A stretch of DNA of 64,000 bases from Caballeronia arvi (GCF_001544695.2 NZ_FCOM02000035.1:1-64000); one strand, 5' to 3'; counted from the first letter of the stretch, positions 44,320-53,395 are shown. Numbers and translations are program-made. The notes: a model not told the origin generated them from the sequence alone.

Positions 44320-44480
44320 CCAGTCTGTCAAGCCCGGCGCTACCTCGCGTTCCAAGCGCCCGAGAATATTTCGTGGTGGTGCGTGAGACGAACCTGCACG
44401 ATCCCGCAGTCCTCGCGATGCGCGACTGGCTGCTTGAAGAATCCGCCATTCAAAGCCGCGACCGAAATCCGGGCCTGTCG
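44320..44480 (+). pseudogene. C-terminal remnant of a LysR-type regulator
   Basis: The plus-strand frame reads SAREYFVVVRETNLHDPAVLAMRDWLLEES, which matches the last strand and helix of GcvA-like LysR effector domains (compare AYYLLAREDALGDQAVRLL in the protein at 38795). No helix-turn-helix precedes it, so this is a fragment. It suggests that a regulator once lay beside the operon at 41077-43890. Confidence 0.55.
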
Positions 44481-44598
44481 TCGTATGCACAAGTTCGCAC
44501 CGAGCGACTATTTCTCCACAGCCCGAGCCGCAGTTGCACATTCGACCAATCGAGAGGGCTTCACGCGTTTATGAAGCGTGCCTCGCGGCGATCGGAGA

Positions 44599-45096
44599 CT
44601 AAAGGTCAAGCTTTCTGCGCAGGACAACCGGCTTGCCACCGTGCGTCTTTTTGCTCATCCATGCCGCCAGCGCAGAGTCTAGGTAGTCAGCATGGCCGGG
44701 AAACCATTCAAAAAGATGCGCACCGAGATCATGCACGTCCTCCGCGCCCGCCCGGCCATCAGCTACCGCCTGTCGAACTTGACGGACCGATTCAAGCACT
44801 GCCGCATGCTCATCCATGTGACAACTACGCGGTGGAAAGCCTGTCGCTTGCATCCACTCGTCTTCCTTGCCGAAATGCTTGATCGCATGCGCCTCGAATG
44901 CATCGATCGCCGCAAGCGCGCCGGCCCCGTCACAAAGTAGGAGCATGAGCGTGACGTCGTAGAACTCGCGATGCTCATCATCCATCGGCCCAAAACCGAG
45001 TAGTCGGGCGTCACTCCAAGTTAGATCCGCATCACTTGCCAAACTTGGCGCACTCGCGTCGCGATGTGCCACGCTTTTCATAGCAGTATTGTTCAC
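44599..45096 (-). CDS. Bacteriohemerythrin
   Basis: A 165-residue hemerythrin-domain protein. Di-iron ligands are visible as FGPMDDEHREFYDV (His, Glu), DAFEAHAIKHFGKEDEWMQ (His, Glu), HMDEHAAVL (two His) and LFEWFPGHADYLDSAL (His). It binds O2 reversibly. The frame starts at GTG 45096, with ATG 45081 a possible alternative. Lying between oxygenase genes, it may sense oxygen or hold it near the oxygen-hungry dioxygenases. Confidence 0.9.
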   Translation of the reverse strand: MNNTAMKSVAHRDASAPSLASDADLTWSDARLLGFGPMDDEHREFYDVTLMLLLCDGAGALAAIDAFEAHAIKHFGKEDEWMQATGFPPRSCHMDEHAAVLESVRQVRQAVADGRAGAEDVHDLGAHLFEWFPGHADYLDSALAAWMSKKTHGGKPVVLRRKLDL

Positions 45097-45284
45097 TTTG
45101 TTTCACCCACAGCTTCAAGAGACCGGATTCATGAGCGTCAATTGCATCTCGTCATGCTGGTTACGAACGCACCAGCCTTCTTTGGCGGTCTCTTGACGTA
45201 CTATCTAGAAGACTTCGTGCGGAATCTTAGACAAACGGACAGTTTGTCGATCATGTTGTCGTGAATGGACGTTCCAAGTGCCGC

Positions 45285-45701
45285 CTACTTCGCGAACAAC
45301 TGGCTCATGTCAGCAAATGCCTTGAATTCGAGCGCATTGCCCGACGGATCCTTGAAGAACATCGTCGCCTGCTCGCCCACCAGTCCCTTGAAGCGAACCT
45401 GCGGCTCAAGGGCAAACTTGATCCCCGCTTCGCGAACCCGTTGCGCGAGCGCGTCGAAAACTTCCATCGACAAGACGACGCCAAAATGTGGAACCGGCAC
45501 CCCGTGGCCATCGACGTCGCTGTTCGAAGCGTCAGCGGCGTTTTCACACAGGTGTGTCACAATCTGATTGCCGAATAACGAGAAGTCGATCCAGTGATCG
45601 CTGCTGCGGCCCTCTTCACACCCCAGAACGGTGCCGTAGAAATGGCGCGCCGTTTCTAAGTCATGGACGGGAAACGCGAGATGAAATGGGGCTGCCTGCA
45701 T
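45285..45701 (-). CDS. VOC-fold protein, paralogue B
   Basis: A 138-residue relative of the protein at 31239-31661: FHLAFPVHDLETARHFYGTVLGCEEGRSSDHWIDF, QIVTHL and EQATMFFKDPSGNALEFKAFADMSQLF. Metal-type His and Glu occupy the same places. With the paired hydrolases, LigA and LigB genes it forms part of a second, rearranged set of the same pathway. It lies between the Rieske genes and the hemerythrin gene. Confidence 0.8.
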   Translation of the reverse strand: MQAAPFHLAFPVHDLETARHFYGTVLGCEEGRSSDHWIDFSLFGNQIVTHLCENAADASNSDVDGHGVPVPHFGVVLSMEVFDALAQRVREAGIKFALEPQVRFKGLVGEQATMFFKDPSGNALEFKAFADMSQLFAK

Positions 45702-46103
45702 GATTCACACTCCTGACGCAAAAAAGTTTAGTGACGGCGCAAGGCCGCCTTGATGAAGTTATCGGGGCTCATCCGTACCGGAAGATATCCGAACTTGTGT
45801 TCGCGATCACGTCACCAAGGTACTACTACGACGTTCAAGACGTGCGCCACATTTACCGGTTGCAGCGCTTCGGCCATTGCCGCGTCATCGGGGTCGATCA
45901 CGCAACGGACCGACCCAGTCGTTTCGAAGATGGTATCTCAGGAATCGTTTATGCCCTTTCTCAAGGCACTTCACCGGCCTGCCCGCGTGCGCAACCGTCA
46001 TTAATGCATCGGCCACAGCATCTCAATACCAGGCAGTGCCAGCAAAGCAGCACGTACATGTCACACATGAAGCGCGGTTACGGTACGTCCCTGACCGCCA
46101 TTG
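45702..46103. other. Gap between oxygenase and VOC genes
   Basis: About 400 bases. Plus-strand frames continue for 60-170 codons but have no domain. No palindrome of the shared family was seen. The VOC promoter and the 3' end of the Rieske operon should lie here. Confidence 0.35.
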
Positions 46104-47378
46104 TCATTTCACATGTATGTATTCCGCGGCCCCCTCTTGGAAGTCGACGCCATGAGGTAACACGACACCTGCGGAGCGCACCTTGTAGAGTTCGGGCTTA
46201 TTTGCCGCCGAAACCTCGCCGGTTTTTTCCAGCTCATCGGCGACAGCAAGCAGCATACGCCTAAACCGGACGATGGCCGCGTCCCCTGAGCCGAGTACCT
46301 CAAGCGAGCGATCCACGATCGGACCCATGCTTTCCTGCACGGCGGTGTCCTGCAGCCCGATACCATCGATACCGGTTGTCGTGTGCAAACGCTGTATCTC
46401 GCGATCAATGCCGTAGTCTTTGGCCGCACCCACTAGAGGCTCATAGCTCCCATCGTCCTTCGTTTCGGTATGCACCGTGCTATAGCTCAGTTCTTCCGCC
46501 GATAACGGTCGCCGTCCATTCCAGGTGATCGTAAACACCCAGCAGTTATGGTCGTCGATCGGCGTCCACGAATGTCCCATGACGGTGCCATTGTCTTGCT
46601 GAGGCGCGATCATGGTGTAAAACGGTAGCAAAAACTGCGTGATGCGCCAGTAGTACTCGTTTTCGGACGCGTTGCGCCGCGCCCCGATCGTCATCCCGTG
46701 ATCGGTAGGGCGCACGAAAAATTTGGGCGCCGTGTCCATCGCCAGATACGGCACCGTTGTGACTGGCGAAACCTGCTTCTGCCGGAACGGCAAATGCTCC
46801 TTTTCCGGATCGAGGCGGCCGTGGAGGATGCCAACGTGACTTGAATCAATGCCGCCTTCCACGCCCTGGGCATAGTTCGTCCTCTGGAGGCGCTTTGATA
46901 CGTAGCGGTGCGTCGAAGGCACGGTCGCCCATTCCATCAACGGCGGCTTCTCAGGCTGATGCGCCGGATCGCCCATGTAGGCCCAGATCACACCCCCCCA
47001 CTCAATGATCGGATAGCTCTTGATGCGTGTGTCCTGCAACATCTGCGTGTTTTCGGGCTCGGCCGGCATTTCCAGAATCTTGCCTTCCGTGTTGAACTTC
47101 CAGCCGTGATACGGGCAACGCAGCCCGCTCTGTTCGTTGCGGCCAAAGAACAGGTCTACGCGCCGGTGCGGGCAGTAGCGGTCGAGCAAGCCCAGCTTAC
47201 CTTCAGTATCACGAAAGGCGATTAGTTCTTCGCCGAGAAGGCGCACACGCAGCGGTGCGCCGTCTGCAGTCAGTTCCTCGGGCAGCAAGAAAGGGATCCA
47301 GAAGCGCCTAAACGCTTCGCCCATAGGCTGACCGGGGCCAACCCGGCACAGTCGCTCATTATCTTCTTGGGTAAACAT
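46104..47378 (-). CDS. Rieske oxygenase alpha subunit, phthalate/phenoxybenzoate dioxygenase type
   Basis: A 424-residue alpha subunit. The Rieske centre is CPHRRVDLFFG (Cys, His) and RCPYHGWKF (Cys, His). The mononuclear iron site is GIDSSHVGILHGRL (Asp-x2-His-x4-His). The opening MFTQEDNERLCRVGPGQPMGEAFRRFWIP and 424-residue length match the class using a flavin [2Fe-2S] reductase, such as phthalate 4,5-dioxygenase. Yet here it follows a Rieske ferredoxin gene by 29 bases and a CarAa-like gene further up, in one leftward operon. The substrate is open; dihydroxylation or O-demethylation of an aromatic acid would fit. Confidence 0.92.
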   Translation of the reverse strand: MFTQEDNERLCRVGPGQPMGEAFRRFWIPFLLPEELTADGAPLRVRLLGEELIAFRDTEGKLGLLDRYCPHRRVDLFFGRNEQSGLRCPYHGWKFNTEGKILEMPAEPENTQMLQDTRIKSYPIIEWGGVIWAYMGDPAHQPEKPPLMEWATVPSTHRYVSKRLQRTNYAQGVEGGIDSSHVGILHGRLDPEKEHLPFRQKQVSPVTTVPYLAMDTAPKFFVRPTDHGMTIGARRNASENEYYWRITQFLLPFYTMIAPQQDNGTVMGHSWTPIDDHNCWVFTITWNGRRPLSAEELSYSTVHTETKDDGSYEPLVGAAKDYGIDREIQRLHTTTGIDGIGLQDTAVQESMGPIVDRSLEVLGSGDAAIVRFRRMLLAVADELEKTGEVSAANKPELYKVRSAGVVLPHGVDFQEGAAEYIHVK

Positions 47379-47407
47379 GATTCACTCCGGGGGATGTTGG
47401 GGGTCCG

Positions 47408-47728
47408 CTACTCGCCGTACAGACAAAAGATGTCGTCGTCTTCAACGACAACTTCGTACGTCCGAAGCGCCGTAGTGCAAGGCTTCTCCGTGGCCTTACC
47501 GGTACACACATCGAAGGCCCCTCCGTGCAGTGGGCAATACACGGTGGTGCCCTCGAGATCGCCACCGGTCAGAGACACCATGCCGTGCGTGCACAAATCG
47601 TCTGTAACGTAAAGCTTCTCGTCGACCTTGTAGACCGCCAGTTCCACATCTACGCCACTCGGACATACTTGGCGCATGGTTCCGTTGCTCATGTCACTGC
47701 GGCGGCACAGGAAAATCTTTTCAGCCAT
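47408..47728 (-). CDS. Rieske-type [2Fe-2S] ferredoxin of a ring-hydroxylating oxygenase
   Basis: A 106-residue ferredoxin with CTHGMVSLTGGDLEG and YCPLHGGAFDVCTGKA, the Cys-x-His and Cys-x2-His pairs. ATG at 47728 has GGAGG seven bases upstream, so it is preferred to the adjacent GTG. It carries electrons from a reductase to an oxygenase alpha subunit, like CarAc or NagAb. It lies between the two alpha-subunit genes and is the only such ferredoxin in the window. Confidence 0.93.
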   Translation of the reverse strand: MAEKIFLCRRSDMSNGTMRQVCPSGVDVELAVYKVDEKLYVTDDLCTHGMVSLTGGDLEGTTVYCPLHGGAFDVCTGKATEKPCTTALRTYEVVVEDDDIFCLYGE

Positions 47729-47747
47729 CACACTGCCTCCAGATCAA

Positions 47748-48908
47748 TTACATGTGCTCGGGTTTCTGTACGCCACGCGCGTGGCGATGACACAGCTCGC
47801 GCCACTTGATGATCGGGGTATCGCCCTCAATCAGCATCTCGTCGAGCCACGCATTGTCATTCCGATAAAACTTCTGAAGCGCGATGCGTGCGGTGACATC
47901 TTGCGCGTTGAAGTTTTCTAAGCTCACTGGCTTCCATCGCGACCAGAACTCGTGTTCGAACGCTGCGCGTTCTTCGTCAGAAGCGGCATACTTGCCCAAC
48001 GTGATGACGTACAGATGCTTATCGGCCGTAATCGGGACGTACCATTCGTATTGGTTGATCCCTTGGTCAGGAAAATTGTCGACACGCAGCGAGCACGGCA
48101 GCCAGATCGAAGCGGCTGTGGTTCGCGTCGGCTTGTCGGATTCCCGTTTTATCCCAGTCACAACCGTTTGGCCTTTGACCTTGCCCTCCCACACGCTGAC
48201 ATGGTGGGCAAAAAGGTCATAAATGCCCTTCGGCTCGCCGTCCGTCTCCAAGATGTCGAGCTTCGACGAGTCTGCGAGGTGACCGATCGGCAAAGAACGC
48301 TTGGTATTCTCGACGAGCTCCGAAGTGCGATGGATATACACGTGCAGTCCGTCAAAACCGTTTTCGGCGCCCACGCGCCAATTGGAATCTACTTCGTAGA
48401 TCGCGGTCTGAATGCACAGGTCTTCATCAAGGAATGTCGGCGGTACATCCTCGGATAGCGGAGGCACCTTTGCGTCGTCGTCGCCCACGAAAACAAAAAC
48501 CAACCCCTTCGCCTCCTGCACAGGATAGGTCTTCACCTTGCGACGCCCGATTGCCTTGCTATCGGGTGAGGCCAAAATGTCGCAAAGCTTCCCGTCGTCC
48601 CATTTGTAGGTGAAACCGTGATACCAGCACGTGATGGTGTCCTCGGTATAGGACTCCACCTTTTCCGAAAATTTCACACCCCGGTGCAAGCAGCGGTTGC
48701 GCAAAGCTTTCACCTGCCCCTTGATACGCTTGAGCAAAATCTCTTCGCCGCAGACGGTCGTTGGCACGACCTGCGCCTCTGTAATATCGCGCGAAAGAAG
48801 GACCGGATACCAGTGGTTCCGGAAACCAAGCTTCGCTTCTAGGTATCTATTCCACCGCGGAACGCGATTCAGGAGGGCTTCATCGACAAAACTGCTGGAG
48901 GCTTCCAT
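47748..48908 (-). CDS. Rieske oxygenase, carbazole 1,9a-dioxygenase (CarAa) type
   Basis: About 386 residues from ATG 48908 (AGGAGAT upstream; the frame reaches 49031 without conservation). It resembles CarAa throughout: LGFRNHWYPVLLSRDI, the Rieske motif CLHRGVKFSEKV with TCWYHGFTYKWDDGKLCDIL, IGRRKVKTYPVQEAKG, the iron site ENGFDGLHVYIHRTS (Asp-x2-His-x4-His) and YEWYVPITADKHLYVITLGK. CarAa-type enzymes act as homotrimers without a beta subunit and do angular dioxygenation. Site E lies 39-53 bases upstream. It is the first gene of a three-gene oxygenase operon. Confidence 0.92.
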   Translation of the reverse strand: MEASSSFVDEALLNRVPRWNRYLEAKLGFRNHWYPVLLSRDITEAQVVPTTVCGEEILLKRIKGQVKALRNRCLHRGVKFSEKVESYTEDTITCWYHGFTYKWDDGKLCDILASPDSKAIGRRKVKTYPVQEAKGLVFVFVGDDDAKVPPLSEDVPPTFLDEDLCIQTAIYEVDSNWRVGAENGFDGLHVYIHRTSELVENTKRSLPIGHLADSSKLDILETDGEPKGIYDLFAHHVSVWEGKVKGQTVVTGIKRESDKPTRTTAASIWLPCSLRVDNFPDQGINQYEWYVPITADKHLYVITLGKYAASDEERAAFEHEFWSRWKPVSLENFNAQDVTARIALQKFYRNDNAWLDEMLIEGDTPIIKWRELCHRHARGVQKPEHM

Positions 48909-48946
48909 AGTGATCTCCTGGAGACAATAGATTAGGTTTCTACCAT

Positions 48947-48961
48947 TGCGTACTGTATGCA
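48947..48961. promoter_or_regulatory. Candidate shared operator, site E
   Basis: TGCGTACTGTATGCA within TTGCGTACTGTATGCAA, a palindrome with one mismatched arm base, lies 39-53 bases upstream of the CarAa-like start. It agrees with sites A-D in the core ACTGTAY and the outer TG/CA. Confidence 0.65.
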
Positions 48962-49895
48962 ATCGGACACCAAGACTGCACTTTGCACATGGTTCATCAG
49001 CTAAATTACGCGGTCGATATTCCCGCGACAACCGATTTATGCTCAGGGCATGGACGCATAATTCCTCATGTGTCCTCGCCTAAAGCACGTCCGCCAAACG
49101 CATCAACATGGTCCTTGCTCGCGCACGCATAGGGTAATGCGCAAGGTTTCGTGGGCTCGCGGACAGGCACGTCTCGGCGACGTCGAGCGTCTCGACGGCC
49201 ATCTCAGTCCGCGCCGCACGATTCGGAATTCGCAGCGCGGGCGTATGCGATTCAAAAGCTTCTTCATCGCCGCGCGATCGGCACCCTCACGCGCAAGGAC
49301 GCGCGACGGTACTTGATTGCGATTGAATTGAGGAAGCCGCAGCGCGCATCCGGCGGCTGTAACCGATGAAGCAGAAAATGCCTCGAAGTGGTCGTCTTCC
49401 CTAGATGCACGGCCGCCAATGCGCAACATGCGGTGCGAATGCGGCGATCCGCAAGGACCGCTGCGACTGCTATACATCGTGGGCGAAATCGGCGCGGGCG
49501 GTTGATGAAAAAACGCGCGGGCCCTATTCCCGCGCCTCTCGTTCAGAGCTCGACGTCCTGTTTGGAATCTTGCTTGGCATCTGTCCGATGCGGTACGAAG
49601 GGATGCCATACCGGCGTGGTCGACGGAAGCTCATCGAGAAGAGAGAATTGATCGAGTGATGTCTTATCGAACATGATGACCTCTTGCTGCATATTCGTTG
49701 ACGCTATTAGCGCGCCGTCACGTTGTGTGTTGCTGGGCCGAGTGCATACCCGACGATTTCACTGACATGCGAGCTCCGCGATTTGCAATTTTGTCGCTCA
49801 AATATATCAACCGACTTCCTGCGCTCAAGCGGAGGTTGCCTCCCGCACCCAGTGATTCATCAGAGACTGCTGCGGGTCGCAACGCATCGCCGGGG
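48962..49895. other. Gap between oxygenase operon and porin copy 2
   Basis: About 930 bases. Plus-strand frames contain protein-like pieces (AYAIQKLLHRRAIGTLTRKD and SELDVLFGILLGICPMRYEG), but they do not form a gene and I cannot name them. No IS end or hairpin stood out. It looks like eroded DNA at the edge of the porin duplication. Confidence 0.35.
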
Positions 49896-51047
49896 TTAGA
49901 AGCGGTGAAACATGCCGGCCGTGACTGCCACCTGTCTTTTGGTCGTTGACGCGCCAGCAGGGCTCGCGTATTCGATGTTCGCATGCTGCGCATCACCGGC
50001 GGCAAGCTGGAAAATTCCGACGAGATACAACGTCGTCCTTTTCGACAAAGAGTAATTGTTGAACAGTGAGATCTGATGATACTTCGGTGCGAACTCGGTT
50101 GGCTGAACTTTGCCCATGGTGTAGATATAGTCGAGTGCGACCTGGTAAGCCGGCGTAACGTATTTGCTCACATTGGCTTCAATGTTGGTGAAGCCAGCGC
50201 GTGCCGTCGCGAGGCCAAGTTGGCTCACACCAAGGTTGTCAAAACGACTATGCGTGACGACCATTGCGACAGTTGTCGTACCGAGCACGTAGGATCCGCC
50301 GCCTCCATAAAGTTCCATATTCGTTGGCGTAAGCGCGTACGCAAACGTCGGCGACTGCGCGGTGATCGACGGGAACAGCGCCGTATTCCAGATGCCCTCG
50401 GGCGCCGCCAGTGACGGATGGTTCATGCGCATGTACGCAGCTGAGAGACTCAGCGGACCATTGGCGTAGTTCAGCCCGAAGCTTAAGGCACTCTGATTGC
50501 CGAAGCTGCCGGCCACACCACCGAAGCTGTACATCAGGCCCGCCTGCAGCCCACTATAATTCGGCGACAAATACTTCACCGCGTTACTCGTGCGGAACTG
50601 GAAGTTGAAATTGTTGTTATCGCCGATAGACGCCGCATAGCCGTTCCACTTCAGTGCCGCGGAATATTGGGCGAGCCAGTTTTGCGTGAGGTCGTACTGA
50701 CGGCCGAATGTGACCACGCCGAGCGTATCGCTTTGCAAGCCGACAAACGCCTGACGACCGAATTCACGACCGCCTTGGGACATTGAGCCGGTATTCGGGT
50801 TGAAACCGCCTTCGAGTGTGAAGAGCGTACGCAGGCCGCCTCCCAGATCTTCGACGCCTTTGAGGCCCCATCTGCTTGGACCGGTCGCCGTCGACACCGA
50901 CGGTCCTTTCAAGGAGTTATTTGCGTAGATCAGGCCTCCCATCACGAGGCCGTACAGCGTGACGCTGCTCGACGGAGACGACTGGGCATATGCCGCCGGG
51001 GAGGCGATAACCGATGTCAACAACATTGCAGAGCAAACTCGTTTCAT
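49896..51047 (-). CDS. Gram-negative outer-membrane porin, copy 2
   Basis: This 383-residue porin is identical to copy 1 (28954-30105) at all positions I compared except residue 13 of the signal peptide (Val here). Same signal peptide end (SPAAYA), same PEFRG-less OmpC-type barrel and same C-terminal Phe. The nucleotide copies differ at scattered sites, with stop codon TAA here and TAG in copy 1. Two intact porin genes suggest either recent duplication or ongoing gene conversion. Confidence 0.95.
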   Translation of the reverse strand: MKRVCSAMLLTSVIASPAAYAQSSPSSSVTLYGLVMGGLIYANNSLKGPSVSTATGPSRWGLKGVEDLGGGLRTLFTLEGGFNPNTGSMSQGGREFGRQAFVGLQSDTLGVVTFGRQYDLTQNWLAQYSAALKWNGYAASIGDNNNFNFQFRTSNAVKYLSPNYSGLQAGLMYSFGGVAGSFGNQSALSFGLNYANGPLSLSAAYMRMNHPSLAAPEGIWNTALFPSITAQSPTFAYALTPTNMELYGGGGSYVLGTTTVAMVVTHSRFDNLGVSQLGLATARAGFTNIEANVSKYVTPAYQVALDYIYTMGKVQPTEFAPKYHQISLFNNYSLSKRTTLYLVGIFQLAAGDAQHANIEYASPAGASTTKRQVAVTAGMFHRF

Positions 51048-51083
51048 GGGGTCTTCCCGTTAAATCGATCGCAAACGTGGTCT
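49903..51083. repeat. Porin direct repeat, right copy
   Basis: Partner of the repeat at 28961-30141, same orientation, 20942 bases away. It includes the whole coding region and a short stretch before the start; flanking DNA is unrelated on both sides. Recombination between the copies would remove or duplicate the intervening reductase, hydratase, hydrolases, two ligAB sets, regulators and the three-gene Rieske operon. Confidence 0.95.
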
Positions 51084-51767
51084 AAGAAAGAAGCACTTTT
51101 ATCGTGGCCGATGCGTTTTCGAACATCGGTGTTGCAATGAAATCCATCGCCGAAAATGACTTCAGCGAAATGCGCTTGCCAACTTCAAAATTTTCCAACG
51201 CCGGTTTTCAGGGACGTGGCCATATGCTGAATCATCCTCCCGGATGCCACCACTACTCGAAATTACAATTCAACGTTTCGCCATTGACCGAAATGTCGAC
51301 CCTCCACCTTCCGAAATAGCCTTCAATATGAAACATAATGTTTCTCGCATAGTCAGGAGAACTTCGGCGTTATAGCTCGGCAATATCCTTCTTCGCTGGT
51401 TGCGATAAGTGGCGATACTTACATGCACGGGGATCCGAGCCGGTCGGGCCATTCATCCTCTCGTCATCAATGAAAATCGCTGAGCCTTGCGGAGGCTCGA
51501 CCGCTTAGTGAAAGAGCAAACGCCAACCGGATTTCGTCGGATTAGGAGCGCGCTTTGGAAGCTGACGTTGCCTGTGATTCGACAACCTTCGCATTTCCAC
51601 CTCACTGCAGACACACGAAGCCGACAGCATAATCTTTTGATCGTATATTCGATTAATTTTGAACATTTCGAGAGGCTAACAGCTGGTGCAACGCAATTGC
51701 ATCCTCGATTTAAAAGTTGTAACTGCGTTCACGAGAGGCCGACCCAAGGTCAGCCTCGTGAAGTCGG
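51084..51767. other. Gap between porin copy 2 and MFS gene
   Basis: About 680 bases holding the porin promoter side and the MFS 3' side. Open frames on both strands are short and without domains. No repeat or operator was noticed. Confidence 0.35.
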
Positions 51768-53039
51768 TTAGGCCCTCGTCAGCTTTTTCAGGAAAGACAC
51801 TTTTTCTTTACCAGGAAAACTCGGAAGCAAAAAGAGCAGCAATACTGTCAAGATCAAGCCGACTACACAGGCGATTAGTGCGCTGTGATAACTTCCGGTT
51901 TTATCGAACATCGTTCCCAGGACGAACGGCCCCACCGCACTTCCGACCAAGAAGGCTGCATACAGCCAACCGTAAACTCGTCCAAAAACCTTCATGCCGA
52001 AGTAGCGGCTTGCGAGAATTGCCAGCAAATCACTCTCAGCACCAGCCGCAATCCAAAGCAGCGATGCGCCAGTGACAAGCGCTGTAATAGGCACTGATGG
52101 AAGTGAAAAAACCACGATCCCGATAGCGGCCAACGAATAGCTGAGTGCCCCGATATAGGGTGCAAAAAATCGATCAACGAGGTAGCCCGAAACTAGTCGC
52201 GAGACAAGTGACACAAACGCGAAGTATGCATAATATTGAGCTGCGACGACCGGAGGGAACCCTTTATCGCTAAAAATAGGCAATAGGTGAAGCTGAATAC
52301 CGTGGATTGCCATTGCCGAGATCAGAAACGTCGCAACTAATACCAAGAAGGTTGAGCTGAAAGCTATCCCGCGGAAGTGTTTGCTCTCGGATTCTAAAGT
52401 GTCTGCGCTGACAGTCGCAGTAACAGCAGGCGCATTCGACAAACTTCGGGATTCGCCGATCGTGAGCATAATTGGCACGCCAATGACGACAGGCAGTAAC
52501 GCCAGTCCATAGAATCCGGCTTGCCAGTTGATGTGGCCGATTAGATACGTCGCCAGCAGAGGTGTCAATGCAGCGCCCACTGCAACACCTGTAGTAACAA
52601 TACCCAGCGCAAGACCACGATGACTGTCGAAGCGGCGCGATACAGTTTTGGTGTACACAATCGAACTGGATACCGCTCCCGTCGCACCGATCCAGCAGCT
52701 AGCAGAATAAAGCCCATTCAGCCCGAAGCGTTGCAGAAGGGTTGGCAGAGTAGCCATACCCGCTGCGTAGAGCACCAGCGATATGACGCCAGGTACTTTC
52801 GAACCGTAACGATCGATCACCGTGCCGGCCACTGGCATGGCGACCGCCATTGCAACGAGCAGGAACGTGAACGCCGCAGAAATTGCGCCGCGCCCCCAGC
52901 CGAAGTCGTGCGACAAAGGTTTGATGAATGCGCCGAATGCAAAAATCACGACCGGAACAACCGAAACCGCCACACCGAACATGCCCAATATGACAAACAT
53001 CCAGTCCCGACGACTGAATGGTATTGGCGAAGTCAACAT
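51768..53039 (-). CDS. Major facilitator superfamily transporter
   Basis: A 423-residue permease with about 12 hydrophobic segments, beginning WMFVILGMFGVAVSVVPVVIFAFGAFIKPL, with the loop 2-3 motif GTVIDRYGSKVPGV and a central cytoplasmic loop near residues 195-220. MFS members of the oxalate/formate-antiporter-like and aromatic-acid groups have this layout. In this cluster it is likely the importer of an aromatic acid. A 14-base perfect palindrome lies 29-42 bases upstream of the start. Confidence 0.88.
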   Translation of the reverse strand: MLTSPIPFSRRDWMFVILGMFGVAVSVVPVVIFAFGAFIKPLSHDFGWGRGAISAAFTFLLVAMAVAMPVAGTVIDRYGSKVPGVISLVLYAAGMATLPTLLQRFGLNGLYSASCWIGATGAVSSSIVYTKTVSRRFDSHRGLALGIVTTGVAVGAALTPLLATYLIGHINWQAGFYGLALLPVVIGVPIMLTIGESRSLSNAPAVTATVSADTLESESKHFRGIAFSSTFLVLVATFLISAMAIHGIQLHLLPIFSDKGFPPVVAAQYYAYFAFVSLVSRLVSGYLVDRFFAPYIGALSYSLAAIGIVVFSLPSVPITALVTGASLLWIAAGAESDLLAILASRYFGMKVFGRVYGWLYAAFLVGSAVGPFVLGTMFDKTGSYHSALIACVVGLILTVLLLFLLPSFPGKEKVSFLKKLTRA

Positions 53040-53395
53040 GAAATTCTCCTCCGTTAATATCCTAAAATCGAATCGATTCGAAAATCTTTAATTGGCGACC
53101 AATCTCCGCGCAAAGTCCTACAGAACCGTGCGAAGTTGTGGCAAATGTTCGCGGGCTCAATTAAAAGTGTTTGCACCTATAGTTTTTTGATTTTTTTGTG
53201 ATCAAAACACAAACCAGCACCACTGTCTCTTGCCACAGATCAACAGATTATGATTTAATGGAAAACCCTAGCCTAATACTAAAATGAGGGGAATGGCGCG
53301 TCCGGTTGTGAGTGAAGTATCAAGACACGTCTACCATAGGCTCTAAAGGCGCCTAGCACTAATATGCTCGACTCCGCGCCCTCGTGTAATGATTG
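53040..53395. other. Intergenic region with MFS promoter
   Basis: About 355 bases, AT-rich in the middle (53160-53280), holding the leftward MFS promoter. The palindrome at 53068-53081 is the only clear element. No gene is supported. Confidence 0.4.
53068..53081. promoter_or_regulatory. 14-base palindrome upstream of the MFS gene
   Basis: TCGAATCGATTCGA is a perfect palindrome flanked by AAAA-type runs and lies 29-42 bases before the MFS start codon, the usual place for a repressor site. It differs from the TGTGYACTGTA family, so another regulator is expected. Confidence 0.6.

Noticed and set aside
28954..51047. Composite transposon bounded by the porin copies
   Set aside because: The bounding repeats are porin genes without transposase or terminal inverted repeats, so recombination, not transposition, is the sensible mechanism.
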